Shown here: piece by piece, positions 1 to 16,230 of the stretch
Numbering within the stretch: position 1 is the stretch's first letter
Layout of the letters: each line of letters opens with the position of its first letter
Notes under the pieces: generated by a model
Databases searched by the model: none
What the model saw: only the letters and a program-made list of their open reading frames with translations
What the model was told of the DNA's origin: nothing
NCBI RefSeq assembly: GCF_051014685.1
Contig: NW_027478598.1
Coordinates: 806,001-870,000 of the forward strand
From: Ptiloglossa arizonensis
Lineage: Eukaryota > Arthropoda > Insecta > Hymenoptera > Colletidae
Direction: 5' to 3'
DNA: 64,000 nt
Translations under genes and position numbers: made by a program

Positions 1-2282
1 TTATACGTTATACGTTGTACGTTATACTTTATATGTAATATGTAATACGTTATACGTTATACGCTATACGCTATACGTTACACGTTATACGTTATGCGTT
101 ATGCATTATACGTTATGCGTTATACGTTATACGTTATACGTTATACGTTATACGTTATACGTTATACGTTATACGTTATACGTTATACGTTATACGTTGT
201 ACGTTATACGTTATATGTAATATGTAATATGTTATACGTTATACGCTATACGTTATACGTTACACGTTGTACGTTATACGTTATGCGTTATACGTTATGC
301 GTTATACGTTATACGTTATACGTTATACGTTATACGTTATACGTTATACGTTATACGTTATTCGTTATACGTTATACGTAATACGTTATACGTTATACGT
401 TATACGTTATACGTTATACGTTATACGTTAAACGTTATACGTTATACGTTATACGTTATACGATATACGTTATACGTTATACGTTATACGTTATGCGTTA
501 TACGCTATACGTTATGCGTTATAGGTCATACCTTATACGTGATACGTCACACGTTATACGTTATACGTGATACGTTATACGTTATACGTTATACGTTATA
601 GGTTGTACGTTATACGTTATATGTAATATGTAATATGTTATACGTTATACGCTATACGTTATACGTTACACGTTGTACGTTATACGTTATGCGTTATACG
701 TTATGCGTTATACGTTATACGTTATACGTTATACGTTATACGTTATACGTTATACGTTATACGTTATTCGTTATACGTTATACGTAATACGTTATACGTT
801 ATACGTTATACGTCATACGTTATACGTTATACGTTAAACGTTATACGTTATACGTTATACGTTATACGATATACGTTATACGTTATACGTTATACGTTGT
901 ACGTTATACGTTATATGTAATATGTAATACGTTATACGTTATACGTTCAACGTTAGACGTTATACGTTATACGTTAGACGTTATACGTTATACGTTATAC
1001 GTTATACGTTGTACGTTATACTTTATATGTAATATGTAATACGTTATACGTTATACGCTATACGTTATACGTTACACGTTATACGTTATGCGTTATGCAT
1101 TATACGTTATGCGTTATACGTTATACGTTATACGTTATACGTTATACGTTATACGTTATACGTTATACGTTATACGTTGTACGTTATACGTTATATGTAA
1201 TATGTAATACGTTATACGTTATACGCTATACGTTATACGTTACACGTTATACGTTATACGTTATGCGTTATAAGTTATGCGTTATACGTTATACGTTATA
1301 CGTTGTACGTTATACGTTATATGTAATATGTAATATGTTATACGTTATACGCTATACGTTATACGTTATACGTGATACGTTATACGTTATACGTTATACG
1401 TTATAGGTTGTACGTTATACGTTATATGTAATATGTAATATGTTATACGTTATACGCTATACGTTATACGTTACACGTTGTACGTTATACGTTATGCGTT
1501 ATACGTTATGCGTTATACGTTATGCGTTATACGTTATACGTTATACGTTATGCGTTATACGTTATACGTTATACGTTATACGTTATACGTTTGACGTTAT
1601 ACGTTATACGGTATACGTTATGCCTTATACGTTATACCTTATACGTTACACGTTATACGTTAAACGTTATACGTTATACGTTATACGTTATACGATATAC
1701 GTTATACGTTATACGTTGTACGTTATACGTTATACGTTATACGTTATAGGTCATACCTTATACGTGATACGTCATACGTTATACGTTATACGTGATACGT
1801 TATACGTTATACGTTATACGTTATACGTTATAGGTTGTACGTTATGCGTTATATGTAATATGTAATATGTTATACGTTATACGCAATACGTTATACGTTA
1901 CACGTTGTACGTTATACGTTATGCGTTATACGTTATGCGTTATACGTTATACGTTATACGTTATACGTTATACGTTATGCGTTATACGCTATACGTTATG
2001 CGTTATAGGTCATACCTTATACGTGATACGTCATACGTTATACGTTATACGTGATACGTTATACGTTATACGTTATACGTTATACGTTATTCGTTATACG
2101 TTATACGTAATACGTTATACGTTATACGTTATACGTTATAGGTTGTACGTTATACGTTATATGTAATATGTAATATGTTATACGCTATACGCTATACGTT
2201 ATACGTTACACGTTATACGTTACACGTTGTACGTTATACGTTATGCGTTATACGTTATGCGTTATACGTTATACGTTATACG
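1..2282 (+). repeat. Segmental copy, partner at about 9,696-11,963
   Basis: The order of variant units from the window start to about 2.28 kb is repeated about 9.7 kb downstream. The offset is 9,695 at the ATGCAT marker (101 against 9,796), 9,688 at TTCAACG (946 against 10,634) and 9,681 from the TTGTACG at 1,009 onward, so the copies differ by whole units only. Near the end of the match, one visible substitution turns the TTATAGG unit (about 2,140) into TTCTAGG (about 11,820). The left limit is the window edge, so the true block may be longer. Confidence 0.85.
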
Positions 2283-3537
2283 TTATACGTTATACGTTAT
2301 ACGTTATACGTTATACGTTATACGTTATACGTTATACGTTATACGTTATACGTTATACGTTATACGTTATACGTTATACGTTGTACGTTAAACGTTATAT
2401 GTAATATGTAATACGTTATACGTTATACGCTATACGTTATACGTTACACGTTATACGTTATACGTTATGCGTTATACGTTATACGTTATACGTTATACGT
2501 TATACGTTATACGTTATACGTTATACGATATACGTTATTCGTTATACGTTATACGTAATACGTTATACGTTATACGTTATACGTTATACGTTAAACGTTA
2601 TGCATTATACGTTATGCGTTATACGTTATACGTTATACGTTATACGTTATACGTTATACGTTATACGTTATACGTTATACGTTATACGTTATACGTTATA
2701 CGTTATACGTTATACGTTATACGTTATTCGTTATACGTTATACGTAATACGTTATACGTTATACGTTATACGTTATACGTTATACGTTATACGTTAAACG
2801 TTATACGTTATACGTTATACGTTATACGTTATACGTTATTCGTTATACGTTATACGTAATACGTTATACGTTATACGATATACGTTATACGTTATACGTT
2901 ATGCGTTATACGCTATACGTTATGCGTTATAGGTCATACCTTATACGTGATACGTCATACGTTATACGTTATACGTGATACGTTATACGTTATACGTTAT
3001 ACGTTATACGTTATACGTTGTACGTTAAACGTTATATGTAATATGTAATACGTTATACGTTATACGCTATACGTTATACGTTACACGTTATACGTTATAC
3101 GTTATGCGTTATACGTTATACGTTATACGTTATACGTTATACGTTATACGTTATACGTTATACGATATACGTTATTCGTTATACGTTATACGTAATACGT
3201 TATACGTTATACGTTATACGTTATACGTTAAACGTTATACGTTATACGTTATACGTTATACGATATACGTTATACGTTATACGTTGTACGTTATACGTTA
3301 TACGTTATACGTTATACGTTGTACGTTAAACGTTATATGTAATATGTAATACGTTATACGTTATACGCTATACGTTATACGTTACACGTTATACGTTATA
3401 CGTTATGCGTTATACGTTATACGTTATACGTTATACGTTATACGTTATACGTTATACGTTATACGATATACGTTATTCGTTATACGTTATACGTAATACG
3501 TTATACGTTATACGTTATACGTTATACGTTAAACGTT

Positions 3538-4560
3538 ATGCATTATACGTTATGCGTTATACGTTATACGTTATACGTTATACGTTATACGTTATACGTT
3601 ATACGTTATACGTTATACGTTGTACGTTATACGTTATATGTAATATGTAATACGTTATACGTTATACGCTATACGTTATACGTTACACGTTATACGTTAT
3701 ACGTTATGCGTTATAAGTTATGCGTTATACGTTATACGTTATACGTTGTACGTTATACGTTATATGTAATATGTAATATGTTATACGTTATACGCTATAC
3801 GTTATACGTTATACGTGATACGTTATACGTTATACGTTTGACATTATACGTTATACGGTATACGTTATGCCTTATACGTTATACCTTATACGTTACACGT
3901 TATACGTTAAACGTTATACGTTATACGTTATACGTTATACGATATACGTTATACGTTATACGTTGTACGTTATACGTTATACGTTATACGTTATAGGTCA
4001 TACCTTATACGTGATACGTCATACGTTATACGTTATACGTGATACGTTATACGTTATACGTTATACGTTATACGTTATAGGTTGTACGTTATGCGTTATA
4101 TGTAATATGTAATATGTTATACGTTATACGCAATACGTTATACGTTACACGTTGTACGTTATACGTTATGCGTTATACGTTATGCGTTATACGTTATACG
4201 TTATACGTTATACGTTATACGTTATGCGTTATACGCTATACGTTATGCGTTATAGGTCATACCTTATACGTGATACGTCATACGTTATACGTTATACGTG
4301 ATACGTTATACGTTATACGTTATACGTTATACGTTATTCGTTATACGTTATACGTAATACGTTATACGTTATACGTTATACGTTATAGGTTGTACGTTAT
4401 ACGTTATATGTAATATGTAATATGTTATACGCTATACGCTATACGTTATACGTTACACGTTATACGTTACACGTTGTACGTTATACGTTATGCGTTATAC
4501 GTTATGCGTTATACGTTATACGTTATACGTTATACGTTATACGTTATACGTTATACGTTA
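3538..4560 (+). repeat. Shortened copy of 1,095-2,290
   Basis: The first part (3,538 to about 3,830) matches 1,095 to about 1,390 at an offset of 2,443. The second part (3,834 to about 4,560) matches 1,587 to about 2,290 at an offset of 2,247. The difference of 196 bp equals 28 units, so this copy has lost, or the other has gained, an exact whole number of units at about 3.83 kb. One substitution (TTTGACG to TTTGACA at 3,834-3,840) is private to this copy. Confidence 0.8.
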
Positions 4561-5199
4561 TACGTTATACGTTATACGTTATACGTTATACGTTATACGT
4601 TATACGTTATACGTTATACGTTATTCGTTATACGTTATACGTAATACGTTATACGTTATACGTTATACGTTATACGTTATACGTTATACGTTAAACGTTA
4701 TACGTTATACGTTATACGTTATACGATATACGTTATACGTTATACGTTATGCGTTATACGCTATACGTTATGCGTTATAGGTCATACCTTATACGTGATA
4801 CGTCATACGTTATACGTTATACGTGATACGTTATACGTTATACGTTATACGTTATACGTTATACGTTGTACGTTAAACGTTATATGTAATATGTAATACG
4901 TTATACGTTATACGCTATACGTTATACGTTACACGTTATACGTTATACGTTATGCGTTATACGTTATACGTTATACGTTATACGTTATACGTTATACGTT
5001 ATACGTTATACGATATACGTTATTCGTTATACGTTACACGTAATACGTTATACGTTATACGTTATACGTTATACGTTAAACGTTATACGTTATACGTTAT
5101 ACGTTATACGATATACGTTATACGTTATACGTTGTACGTTATACGTTATACGTTATACGTTATACGTTATACGTTATACGTTATACGTTAAACGTAATA

Positions 5200-8100
5200 C
5201 GTTATACGTAATGCGTTATACGTTATACGTTATACGTTATACGATATACGTTATTCGTTATACGTTATACGTAGTACGTTAAACGTTATACGTTATACGT
5301 TATGCGTTATACGTTATACGTTATACGTTATGCGTTATACGTTATACGTTATACGTTATACGTTATACGTTATACGTTATACGTTATGCGTTATACGCTA
5401 TACGTTATACGTTATACGTTATGCGTTATACGTTATACGTTATACGTTATACGTTATACGGTTTACGTTATACGTTATACGTTATACGTTATACGTTATA
5501 CGTTATACGTTATACGTTATACGTTATACGTTATACGTTATACGTTATACGTTATACGTTATACGTTATACGTTATTCGTTATACGTTATACGTAATACG
5601 TTATACGTTATACGTTATACGTTATACGTTATATGTTATACGTTATACGTTATACGTTATGCGTTATACGTTATACGTTATACGTTATACGTTATACGTT
5701 TGACGTTATACGTTATACGGTATACGTTATGCCTTATACGTTATACCTTATACGTTACACGTTATACGTTAAACGTTATACGTTATACGTTATACGTTAT
5801 ACGATATACGTTATACGTTATACGTTGTACGTTATACGTTATACGTTATACGTTATAGGTCATACCTTATACGTGATACGTCATACGTTATACGTTATAC
5901 GTGATACGTTATACGTTATACGTTATACGTTATACGTTATACGTTATTCGTTATACGTTATACGTAATACGTTATACGTTATACGTTATACGTTATACGT
6001 TATATGTTATACGTTAAACGTTATACGTTATACGTTATACGTTATACGTTATACGATATACGTTATACGTTATACGTTGTACGTTATACGTTATACGTTA
6101 TACGTTATACGTTATACGTTATACGTTATACGTTATACGTTATACGTTATACGTTATTCGTTATACGTTATACGTAATACGTTATACGTTATTCGTTATA
6201 CGTTAGACGTTATACGTTATACGTTATACGTTATACGTTACTCGTTATACGTAATATGTAATACGTTGTACGTTATAAGTTATACGTTATACGTTATACG
6301 TTATACGTTATACGTTATACGTTATACGTTATACGTTAAACGTTATACGTTATACGTAATACGTTATACGTTATACGTTATACGTTATACGTTATACGTT
6401 ATACGTTGTACGTTATACGTTAAACGTTAGACGTTATATGTTATACGTTATACGATATACGTTATTCGTTATACGTTATACGTAATACGTTATACGTTAT
6501 ACGTTATACGTTATACGTTATACGTTATACGTTATACGTTATACGTTAAACGTTATACGTTATACGTTATACGTTATACGATATACGTTATACGTTATAC
6601 GTTGTACGTTATACGTTATACGTTATACGTTATACGTTATACGTTATACGTTATGCGTTATACGTTATACTTTATACGTTATACGTTATACGGTTTACGT
6701 TATACGTTATACGTTATACGTTATGCATTATACGTTATACGTTATACGTTATACGTTATACGTTATACGTTATACGTTATTCGTTATACGTTATACGTTA
6801 TGCATTATACGTTATACGTTATACGTTATACGTTATACGTTATACGTTATGCGTTATACGTTATACGTTATACGTTATACGTTATACGGTTTATGTTATA
6901 CGTTATACGTTATACGTTATACGTTATACGTTATACGTTATACGTTATACGATATACGTTATACGTTATACGTTGTACGTTATACGTTATACGTTATGCA
7001 TTATACGTTATACGTTATACGTTATACGTTATACGTTATACGTTATACGTTATACGTTATACGTTATACGTTATACGTTATGCGTTATACGTTATACGTT
7101 ATACGTTATACGTTATACGGTTTATGTTATACGTTATACGTTATACGTTATACGTTATACGTTATACGTTATACGTTATACGATATACGTTATACGTTAT
7201 ACGTTGTACGTTATACGTTATACGTTATGCATTATACGTTATACGTTATACGGTTTATGTTATACGTTATACGTTATACGTTATACGTTATACGTTATAC
7301 GTTATACGTTATACGATATACGTTATACGTTATACGTTGTACGTTATACGTTATACGTTATGCATTATACGTTATACGTTATACGTTATACGTTATACGT
7401 TATACGTTATACGTTATGCGTTATACGTTATACTTTATACGTTATACGTTATACGGTTTACGTTATACGTTATACGTTATACGTTATGCATTATACGTTA
7501 TACGTTATACGTTATACGTTATACGGTTTATGTTATACGTTATACGTTATACGTTATACGTTATACGTTATACGTTATACGTTATACGATATACGTTATA
7601 CGTTATACGTTGTACGTTATACGTTATACGTTATGCATTATACGTTATACGTTACACGTTATACGTTATACGTTATACGTTATACGTTATGCGTTATACG
7701 TTATACTTTATACGTTATACGTTATACGGTTTACGTTATACGTTATACGTTATACGTTATGCATTATACGTTATACGTTATACGTTATACGTTATACGTT
7801 ATACGTTATACGTTATTCGTTATACGTTAGACGTTATACGTTATACGTTATACGTTATACGTTACTCGTTATACGTAATATGTAATACGTTGTACGTTAT
7901 AAGTTATACGTTATACGTTATACGTTATACGTTATACGTTATACGTTATACGTTATACGTTAAACGTTATACGTTATACGTAATACGTTATACGTTATAC
8001 GTTATACGTTATACGTTGTACGTTATACGTTAAACGTTAGACGTTATATGTTATACGTTATACGTTGTACGTTATACGTTATATGTAATATGTAATACGT

Positions 8101-8500
8101 TATACGTTATACGTTATACGTTATACGTTATACGTTGTACGTTATACGTTATACGTTATACGTTATTCGTTATACGTTATACGTAATACGTTATACGTTA
8201 TACGTTATACGTTATACGTTATACGTTATACGTTAAACGTTATACGTTATACGTAATACGTTATACGTTATACGTTATACGTTATACGTTGTACGTTATA
8301 CGTTAAACGTTAGACGTTATATGTTATACGTTATACGATATACGTTATTCGTTATACGTTATACGTAATACGTTATACGTTATACGTTATACGTTATACG
8401 TTATACGTTATACGTTATACGTTATACGTTAAACGTTATACGTTATACGTTATACGTTATACGATATACGTTATACGTTATACGTTGTACGTTATACGTT
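5200..8500 (+). repeat. Nested block with GTTTATG/GTTTACG units
   Basis: This stretch carries units not used elsewhere in domain A: GTTTATG (its CGG lead at 6887, 7118, 7251 and 7524, spacings 231, 133 and 273) and GTTTACG following TTATACT. TTATGCG units leading the TTATACT group lie at 6651, 7414 and 7687 (spacings 763 and 273), so a 273-bp (39-unit) tandem duplication lies near 7.2-7.8 kb. The block is flanked by related sequence: TTAGACG followed by TTACTCG at 6203 and 7827, and TTAAACG-TTAGACG at 6420, 8030 and 8303. It looks like a local expansion inside a duplicated segment. Confidence 0.75.
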
Positions 8501-9695
8501 ATACGTTATACGTTATACGTTATACGTTATACGTTATACGTTATACGTTATACGTTATACGTTATACGTTATACGTTATTCGTTATACGTTATACGTAAT
8601 ACGTTATACGTTATACGCTATACGTTATGCGTTATAGGTCATACCTTATACGTGATACGTCATACGTTATACGTTATACGTGATACGTTATACGTTATAC
8701 GTTATACGTTATAGGTTGTACGTTATGCGTTATATGTAATATGTAATATGTTATACGTTATACGCAATACGTTATACGTTACACGTTATACGTTATACGT
8801 TATTCGTTATACGTTATACGTAATACGTTATACGTTATACGTTATACGTTATAGGTTGTACGTTATACGTTATATGTAATATGTAATATGTTATACGCTA
8901 TACGCTATACGTTATACGTTACACGTTATACGTTACACGTTGTACGTTATACGTTATGCGTTATACGTTATGCGTTATACGTTATACGTTATACGTTATA
9001 CGTTATACGTTATACGTTATACGTTATACGTTATACGTTATACGTTATACGTTATACGTTATACGTTATACGTTATACGTTATTCGTTATACGTTATACG
9101 TAATACGTTATACGTTATACGTTATACGTTATACGTTATACGTTATACGTTAAACGTTATACGTTATACGTTATACGTTATACGATATACGTTATACGTT
9201 ATACGTTATGCGTTATACGCTATACGTTATGCGTTATAGGTCATACCTTATACGTGATACGTCATACGTTATACGTTATACGTGATACGTTATACGTTAT
9301 ACGTTATACGTTATAGGTTGTACGTTATACGTTATATGTAATATGTAATATGTTATACGTTATACGCTATACGTTATACGTTACACGTTGTACGTTATAC
9401 GTTATGCGTTATACGTTATGCGTTATACGTTATACGTTATACGTTATACGTTATACGTTATACGTTATACGTTATACGTTATTCGTTATACGTTATACGT
9501 AATACGTTATACGTTATACGTTATACGTTATACGTTATACGTTATACGTTAAACGTTATACGTTATACGTTATACGTTATACGATATACGTTATACGTTA
9601 TACGTTATACGTTGTACGTTATACGTTATATGTAATATGTAATACGTTATACGTTATACGTTAAACGTTAGACGTTATACGTTAGACGTTATACG

Positions 9696-11963
9696 TTATA
9701 CGTTATACGTTGTACGTTATACTTTATATGTAATATGTAATACGTTATACGTTATACGCTATACGTTATACGTTACACGTTATACGTTATGCGTTATGCA
9801 TTATACGTTATGCGTTATACGTTATACGTTATACGTTATACGTTATACGTTATACGTTATACGTTATACGTTATACGTTATACGTTGTACGTTATACGTT
9901 ATATGTAATATGTAATATGTTATACGTTATACGCTATACGTTATACGTTACACGTTGTACGTTATACGTTATGCGTTATACGTTATGCGTTATACGTTAT
10001 ACGTTATACGTTATACGTTATACGTTATACGTTATACGTTATACGTTATTCGTTATACGTTATACGTAATACGTTATACGTTATACGTTATACGTTATAC
10101 GTTATACGTTATACGTTAAACGTTATACGTTATACGTTATACGTTATACGATATACGTTATACGTTATACGTTATACGTTATGCGTTATACGCTATACGT
10201 TATGCGTTATAGGTCATACCTTATACGTGATACGTCATACGTTATACGTTATACGTGATACGTTATACGTTATACGTTATACGTTATAGGTTGTACGTTA
10301 TACGTTATATGTAATATGTAATATGTTATACGTTATACGCTATACGTTATACGTTACACGTTGTACGTTATACGTTATGCGTTATACGTTATGCGTTATA
10401 CGTTATACGTTATACGTTATACGTTATACGTTATACGTTATACGTTATACGTTATTCGTTATACGTTATACGTAATACGTTATACGTTATACGTTATACG
10501 TCATACGTTATACGTTATACGTTAAACGTTATACGTTATACGTTATACGTTATACGATATACGTTATACGTTATACGTTATACGTTGTACGTTATACGTT
10601 ATATGTAATATGTAATACGTTATACGTTATACGTTCAACGTTAGACGTTATACGTTATACGTTAGACGTTATACGTTATACGTTATACGTTGTACGTTAT
10701 ACTTTATATGTAATATGTAATACGTTATACGTTATACGCTATACGTTATACGTTACACGTTATACGTTATGCGTTATGCATTATACGTTATGCGTTATAC
10801 GTTATACGTTATACGTTATACGTTATACGTTATACGTTATACGTTATACGTTATACGTTGTACGTTATACGTTATATGTAATATGTAATACGTTATACGT
10901 TATACGCTATACGTTATACGTTACACGTTATACGTTATACGTTATGCGTTATAAGTTATGCGTTATACGTTATACGTTATACGTTGTACGTTATACGTTA
11001 TATGTAATATGTAATATGTTATACGTTATACGCTATACGTTATACGTTATACGTGATACGTTATACGTTATACGTTATACGTTATAGGTTGTACGTTATA
11101 CGTTATATGTAATATGTAATATGTTATACGTTATACGCTATACGTTATACGTTACACGTTGTACGTTATACGTTATGCGTTATACGTTATGCGTTATACG
11201 TTATGCGTTATACGTTATACGTTATACGTTATGCGTTATACGTTATACGTTATACGTTATACGTTATACGTTTGACGTTATACGTTATACGGTATACGTT
11301 ATGCCTTATACGTTATACCTTATACGTTACACGTTATACGTTAAACGTTATACGTTATACGTTATACGTTATACGATATACGTTATACGTTATACGTTGT
11401 ACGTTATACGTTATACGTTATACGTTATAGGTCATACCTTATACGTGATACGTCATACGTTATACGTTATACGTGATACGTTATACGTTATACGTTATAC
11501 GTTATACGTTATAGGTTGTACGTTATGCGTTATATGTAATATGTAATATGTTATACGTTATACGCAATACGTTATACGTTACACGTTGTACGTTATACGT
11601 TATGCGTTATACGTTATGCGTTATACGTTATACGTTATACGTTATACGTTATACGTTATGCGTTATACGCTATACGTTATGCGTTATAGGTCATACCTTA
11701 TACGTGATACGTCATACGTTATACGTTATACGTGATACGTTATACGTTATACGTTATACGTTATACGTTATTCGTTATACGTTATACGTAATACGTTATA
11801 CGTTATACGTTATACGTTCTAGGTTGTACGTTATACGTTATATGTAATATGTAATATGTTATACGCTATACGCTATACGTTATACGTTACACGTTATACG
11901 TTACACGTTGTACGTTATACGTTATGCGTTATACGTTATGCGTTATACGTTATACGTTATACG
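9696..11963 (+). repeat. Segmental copy of 1-2,282
   Basis: Second copy of the first 2.3 kb, in the same orientation and register. The change in offset from 9,688 to 9,681 comes from one fewer perfect unit between TTAGACG (10,662) and TTGTACG (10,690): three units here, four in the first copy. Beyond about 11.85 kb the sequence instead follows the segment at 4.42-4.78 kb (offset 7,420-7,434) and its relative at 8.89-9.24 kb. The copies are therefore mosaics, not simple block duplications. Confidence 0.8.
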
Positions 11964-13041
11964 TTATACGTTATACGTTATACGTTATACGTTATACGTT
12001 ATACGTTATACGTTATACGTTATACGTTATACGTTATACGTTATTCGTTATACGTTATACGTAATACGTTATACGTTATACGTTATACGTTATACGTTAT
12101 ACGTTATACGTTAAACGTTATACGTTATACGTTATACGTTATACGATATACGTTATACGTTATACGTTATGCGTTATACGCTATACGTTATGCGTTATAG
12201 GTCATACCTTATACGTGATACGTCATACGTTATACGTTATACGTGATACGTTATACGTTATACGTTATACGTTATAGGTTGTACGTTATACGTTATATGT
12301 AATATGTAATATGTTATACGTTATACGCTATACGTTATACGTTACACGTTGTACGTTATACGTTATGCGTTATACGTTATGCGTTATACGTTATACGTTA
12401 TACGTTATACGTTATACGTTATACGTTATACGTTATACGTTATTCGTTATACGTTATACGTAATACGTTATACGTTATACGTTATACGTTATACGTTATA
12501 CGTTATACGTTATACGTTAAACGTTATACGTTATACGTTATACGTTATACGATATACGTTATACGTTATACGTTATACGTTGTACGTTATACGTTATATG
12601 TAATATGTAATACGTTATACGTTATACGTTAAACGTTAGACGTTATACGTTAGACGTTATACGTTATACGTTATACGTTGTACGTTATACTTTATATGTA
12701 ATATGTAATACGTTATACGTTATACGCTATACGTTATACGTTACACGTTATACGTTATGCGTTATGCATTATACGTTATGCGTTATACGTTATGCGTTAT
12801 AGGTCATACCTTATACGTGATATGTCATACGTTATACGTTATACGTGATACGTTATACGTTATACGTTATACGTTATACGTTATAGGTTGTACGTTATAC
12901 GTTATATGTAATATGTAATATGTTATACGTTATACGCTATACGTTATACGTTACACGTTGTACGTTATACGTTATGCGTTATACGTTATGCGTTATACGT
13001 TATACGTTATACGTTATACGTTATACGTTATACGTTATACG

Positions 13042-16000
13042 TTGTACGTTATACGTTATATGTAATATGTAATATGTTATACGTTATACGCTATACGTTA
13101 TACGTTACACGTTGTACGTTATACGTTATGCGTTATACGTTATGCGTTATACGTTATACGTTATACGTTATACGTTATACGTTATACGTTATACGTTATA
13201 CGTTATTCGTTATACGTTATACGTAATACGTTATACGTTATACGTTATACGTTATACGTTATACGTTATACGTTAAACGTTATACGTTATACGTTATACG
13301 TTATACGATATACGTTATACGTTATACGTTATACGTTATGCGTTATACGCTATACGTTATGCGTTATAGGTCATACCTTATACGTGATATGTCATACGTT
13401 ATACGTTATACGTGATACGTTATACGTTATACGTTATACGTTATACGTTATAGGTTGTACGTTATACGTTATATGTAATATGTAATATGTTATACGTTAT
13501 ACGCTATACGTTATACGTTACACGTTGTACGTTATACGTTATGCGTTATACGTTATGCGTTATACGTTATACGTTATACGTTATACGTTATACGTTATAC
13601 GTTATACGTTATACGTTATTCGTTATACGTTATACGTAATACGTTATACGTTATACGTTATACGTCATACGTTATACGTTATACGTTAAACGTTATACGT
13701 TATACGTTATACGTTATACGATATACGTTATACGTTATACGTTATACGTTGTACGTTATACGTTATATGTAATATGTAATACGTTATACGTTATACGTTC
13801 AACGTTAGACGTTATACGTTATACGTTAGACGTTATACGTTATACGTTATACGTTGTACGTTATACTTTATATGTAATATGTAATACGTTATACGTTATA
13901 CGCTATACGTTATACGTTACACGTTATACGTTATGCGTTATGCATTATACGTTATGCGTTATACGTTATACGTTATACGTTATACGTTATACGTTATACG
14001 TTATACGTTATACGTTGTACGTTATACGTTATATGTAATATGTAATACGTTATACGTTATACGCTATACGTTATACGTTACACGTTATACGTTATACGTT
14101 ATGCGTTATAAGTTATGCGTTATACGTTATACGTTATACGTTGTACGTTATACGTTATATGTAATATGTAATATGTTATACGTTATACGCTATACGTTAT
14201 ACGTTATACGTGATACGTTATACGTTATACGTTATACGTTATAGGTTGTACGTTATACGTTATATGTAATATGTAATATGTTATACGTTATACGCTATAC
14301 GTTATACGTTACACGTTATACGTTATGCGTTATGCGTTATACGTTATGCGTTATACGTTATGCGTTATACGTTATACGTTATACGTTATGCGTTATACGT
14401 TATACGTTATACGTTATACGTTATACGTTATACGTTTGACGTTATACGTTATACGGTATACGTTATGCCTTATACGTTATACCTTATACGTTACTCGTTA
14501 TACGTTAAACGTTATACGTTATACGTTATACGTTATACGATATACGTTATACGTTATACGTTGTACGTTATACGTTATTCGTTATACGTTATACGTTATA
14601 CGTTATACGTTATACGTTAAACGTTATACGTTATACGTTATGCGTTATACGTTATACGTTATACGTTATGCGTTATACGTTATACGTTATACGTTATACG
14701 TTATACGTTATACGTTATGCGTTATACGCTATACGTTATGCGTTATAGGTCATACCTTATACGTGATACGTCATACGTTATACGTTATACGTGATACGTT
14801 ATACGTTATACGTTATACGTTATACGTTGTACGTTATACGTTATATGTAATATGTAATATGTTATACGTTATACGCTATACGTTATACGTTACACGTTGT
14901 ACTTTATACGTTATGCGTTATACGTTATGCGTTATACGTTATACGTTATACGTTATACGTTATACGTTATACGTTATACGTTATACGTTATTCGTTATAC
15001 GTTATACGTAATACGTTATACGTTATACGTTATACGTTATACGTTATACGTTATACGTTAAACGTTATACGTTATACGTTATACGTTATACGATATACGT
15101 TATACGTTATACGTTGTACGTTATACGTTATACGTTATACGTTATACGTTATACGTTATACGTTATACGTTAAACGTTATACGTTGTACGTTATGCGTTA
15201 TACGTTATACGTCATACGTTATGCGTTATACGTTATACGTTATACGTTATACGTTCTACGTTGTACGTTATACGTTATATGTAATATGTAATATGTTATA
15301 CGTTATACGCTATACGTTATACGTTACGCGTTGTACTTTATACGTTATGCGTTATACGTTATGCGTTATACGTTATACGTTATACGTTATACGTTATACG
15401 TTATACGTTATACGTTATACGTTATACGTTATACGTTATACGTTGTACGTTATACTTTATATGTAATATGTAATACGTTATACGTTATACGCTATACGTT
15501 ATACGTTACACGTTATACGTTATGCGTTATGCATTATACGTTATGCGTTATACGTTATACGTTATACGTTATACGTTATACGTTATACGTTATACGTTAT
15601 ACGTTATACGTTGTACGTTATACGTTATATGTAATATGTAATACGTTATACGTTATACGCTATACGTTATACGTTACACGTTATACGTTATACGTTATGC
15701 GTTATAAGTTATGCGTTATACGTTATACGTTATACGTTGTACGTTATACGTTATATGTAATATGTAATATGTTATACGTTATACGCTATACGTTATACGT
15801 TATACGTGATACGTTATACGTTATACGTTATACGTTATAGGTTGTACGTTATACGTTATATGTAATATGTAATATGTTATACGTTATACGCTATACGTTA
15901 TACGTTACACGTTGTACGTTATACGTTATGCGTTATACGTTATGCGTTATACGTTATGCGTTATACGTTATACGTTATACGTTATGCGTTATACGTTATA

Positions 16001-16230
16001 CGTTATACGTTATACGTTATACGTTTGACGTTATACGTTATACGGTATACGTTATGCCTTATACGTTATACCTTATACGTTACACGTTATACGTTAAACG
16101 TTATACGTTATACGTTATACGTTATACGATATACGTTATACGTTATACGTTGTACGTTATACGTTACACGTTATACGTTATACGTTATACGTTATACGTT
16201 ATACGTTATACGTTAAACGTTATACGTTAT
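13042..16230 (+). repeat. Segmental copy 1 of 3 (partners near 18.67 and 25.39 kb)
   Basis: The variant order from about 13.04 to 16.2 kb recurs at offsets of 5,621-5,635 (second copy) and a further 6,720 (third copy). Anchors are the TTCAACG unit (13,798 in this copy, with partners 5,621 and then 6,720 bp downstream), GGTCATACC (14,748 and 20,369) and TTACGCG (15,324, 20,959 and 27,679). The private TTACGCG unit ties these copies together and is also found at 30,024. Edges are approximate because they fall in runs of perfect units. Confidence 0.8.
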
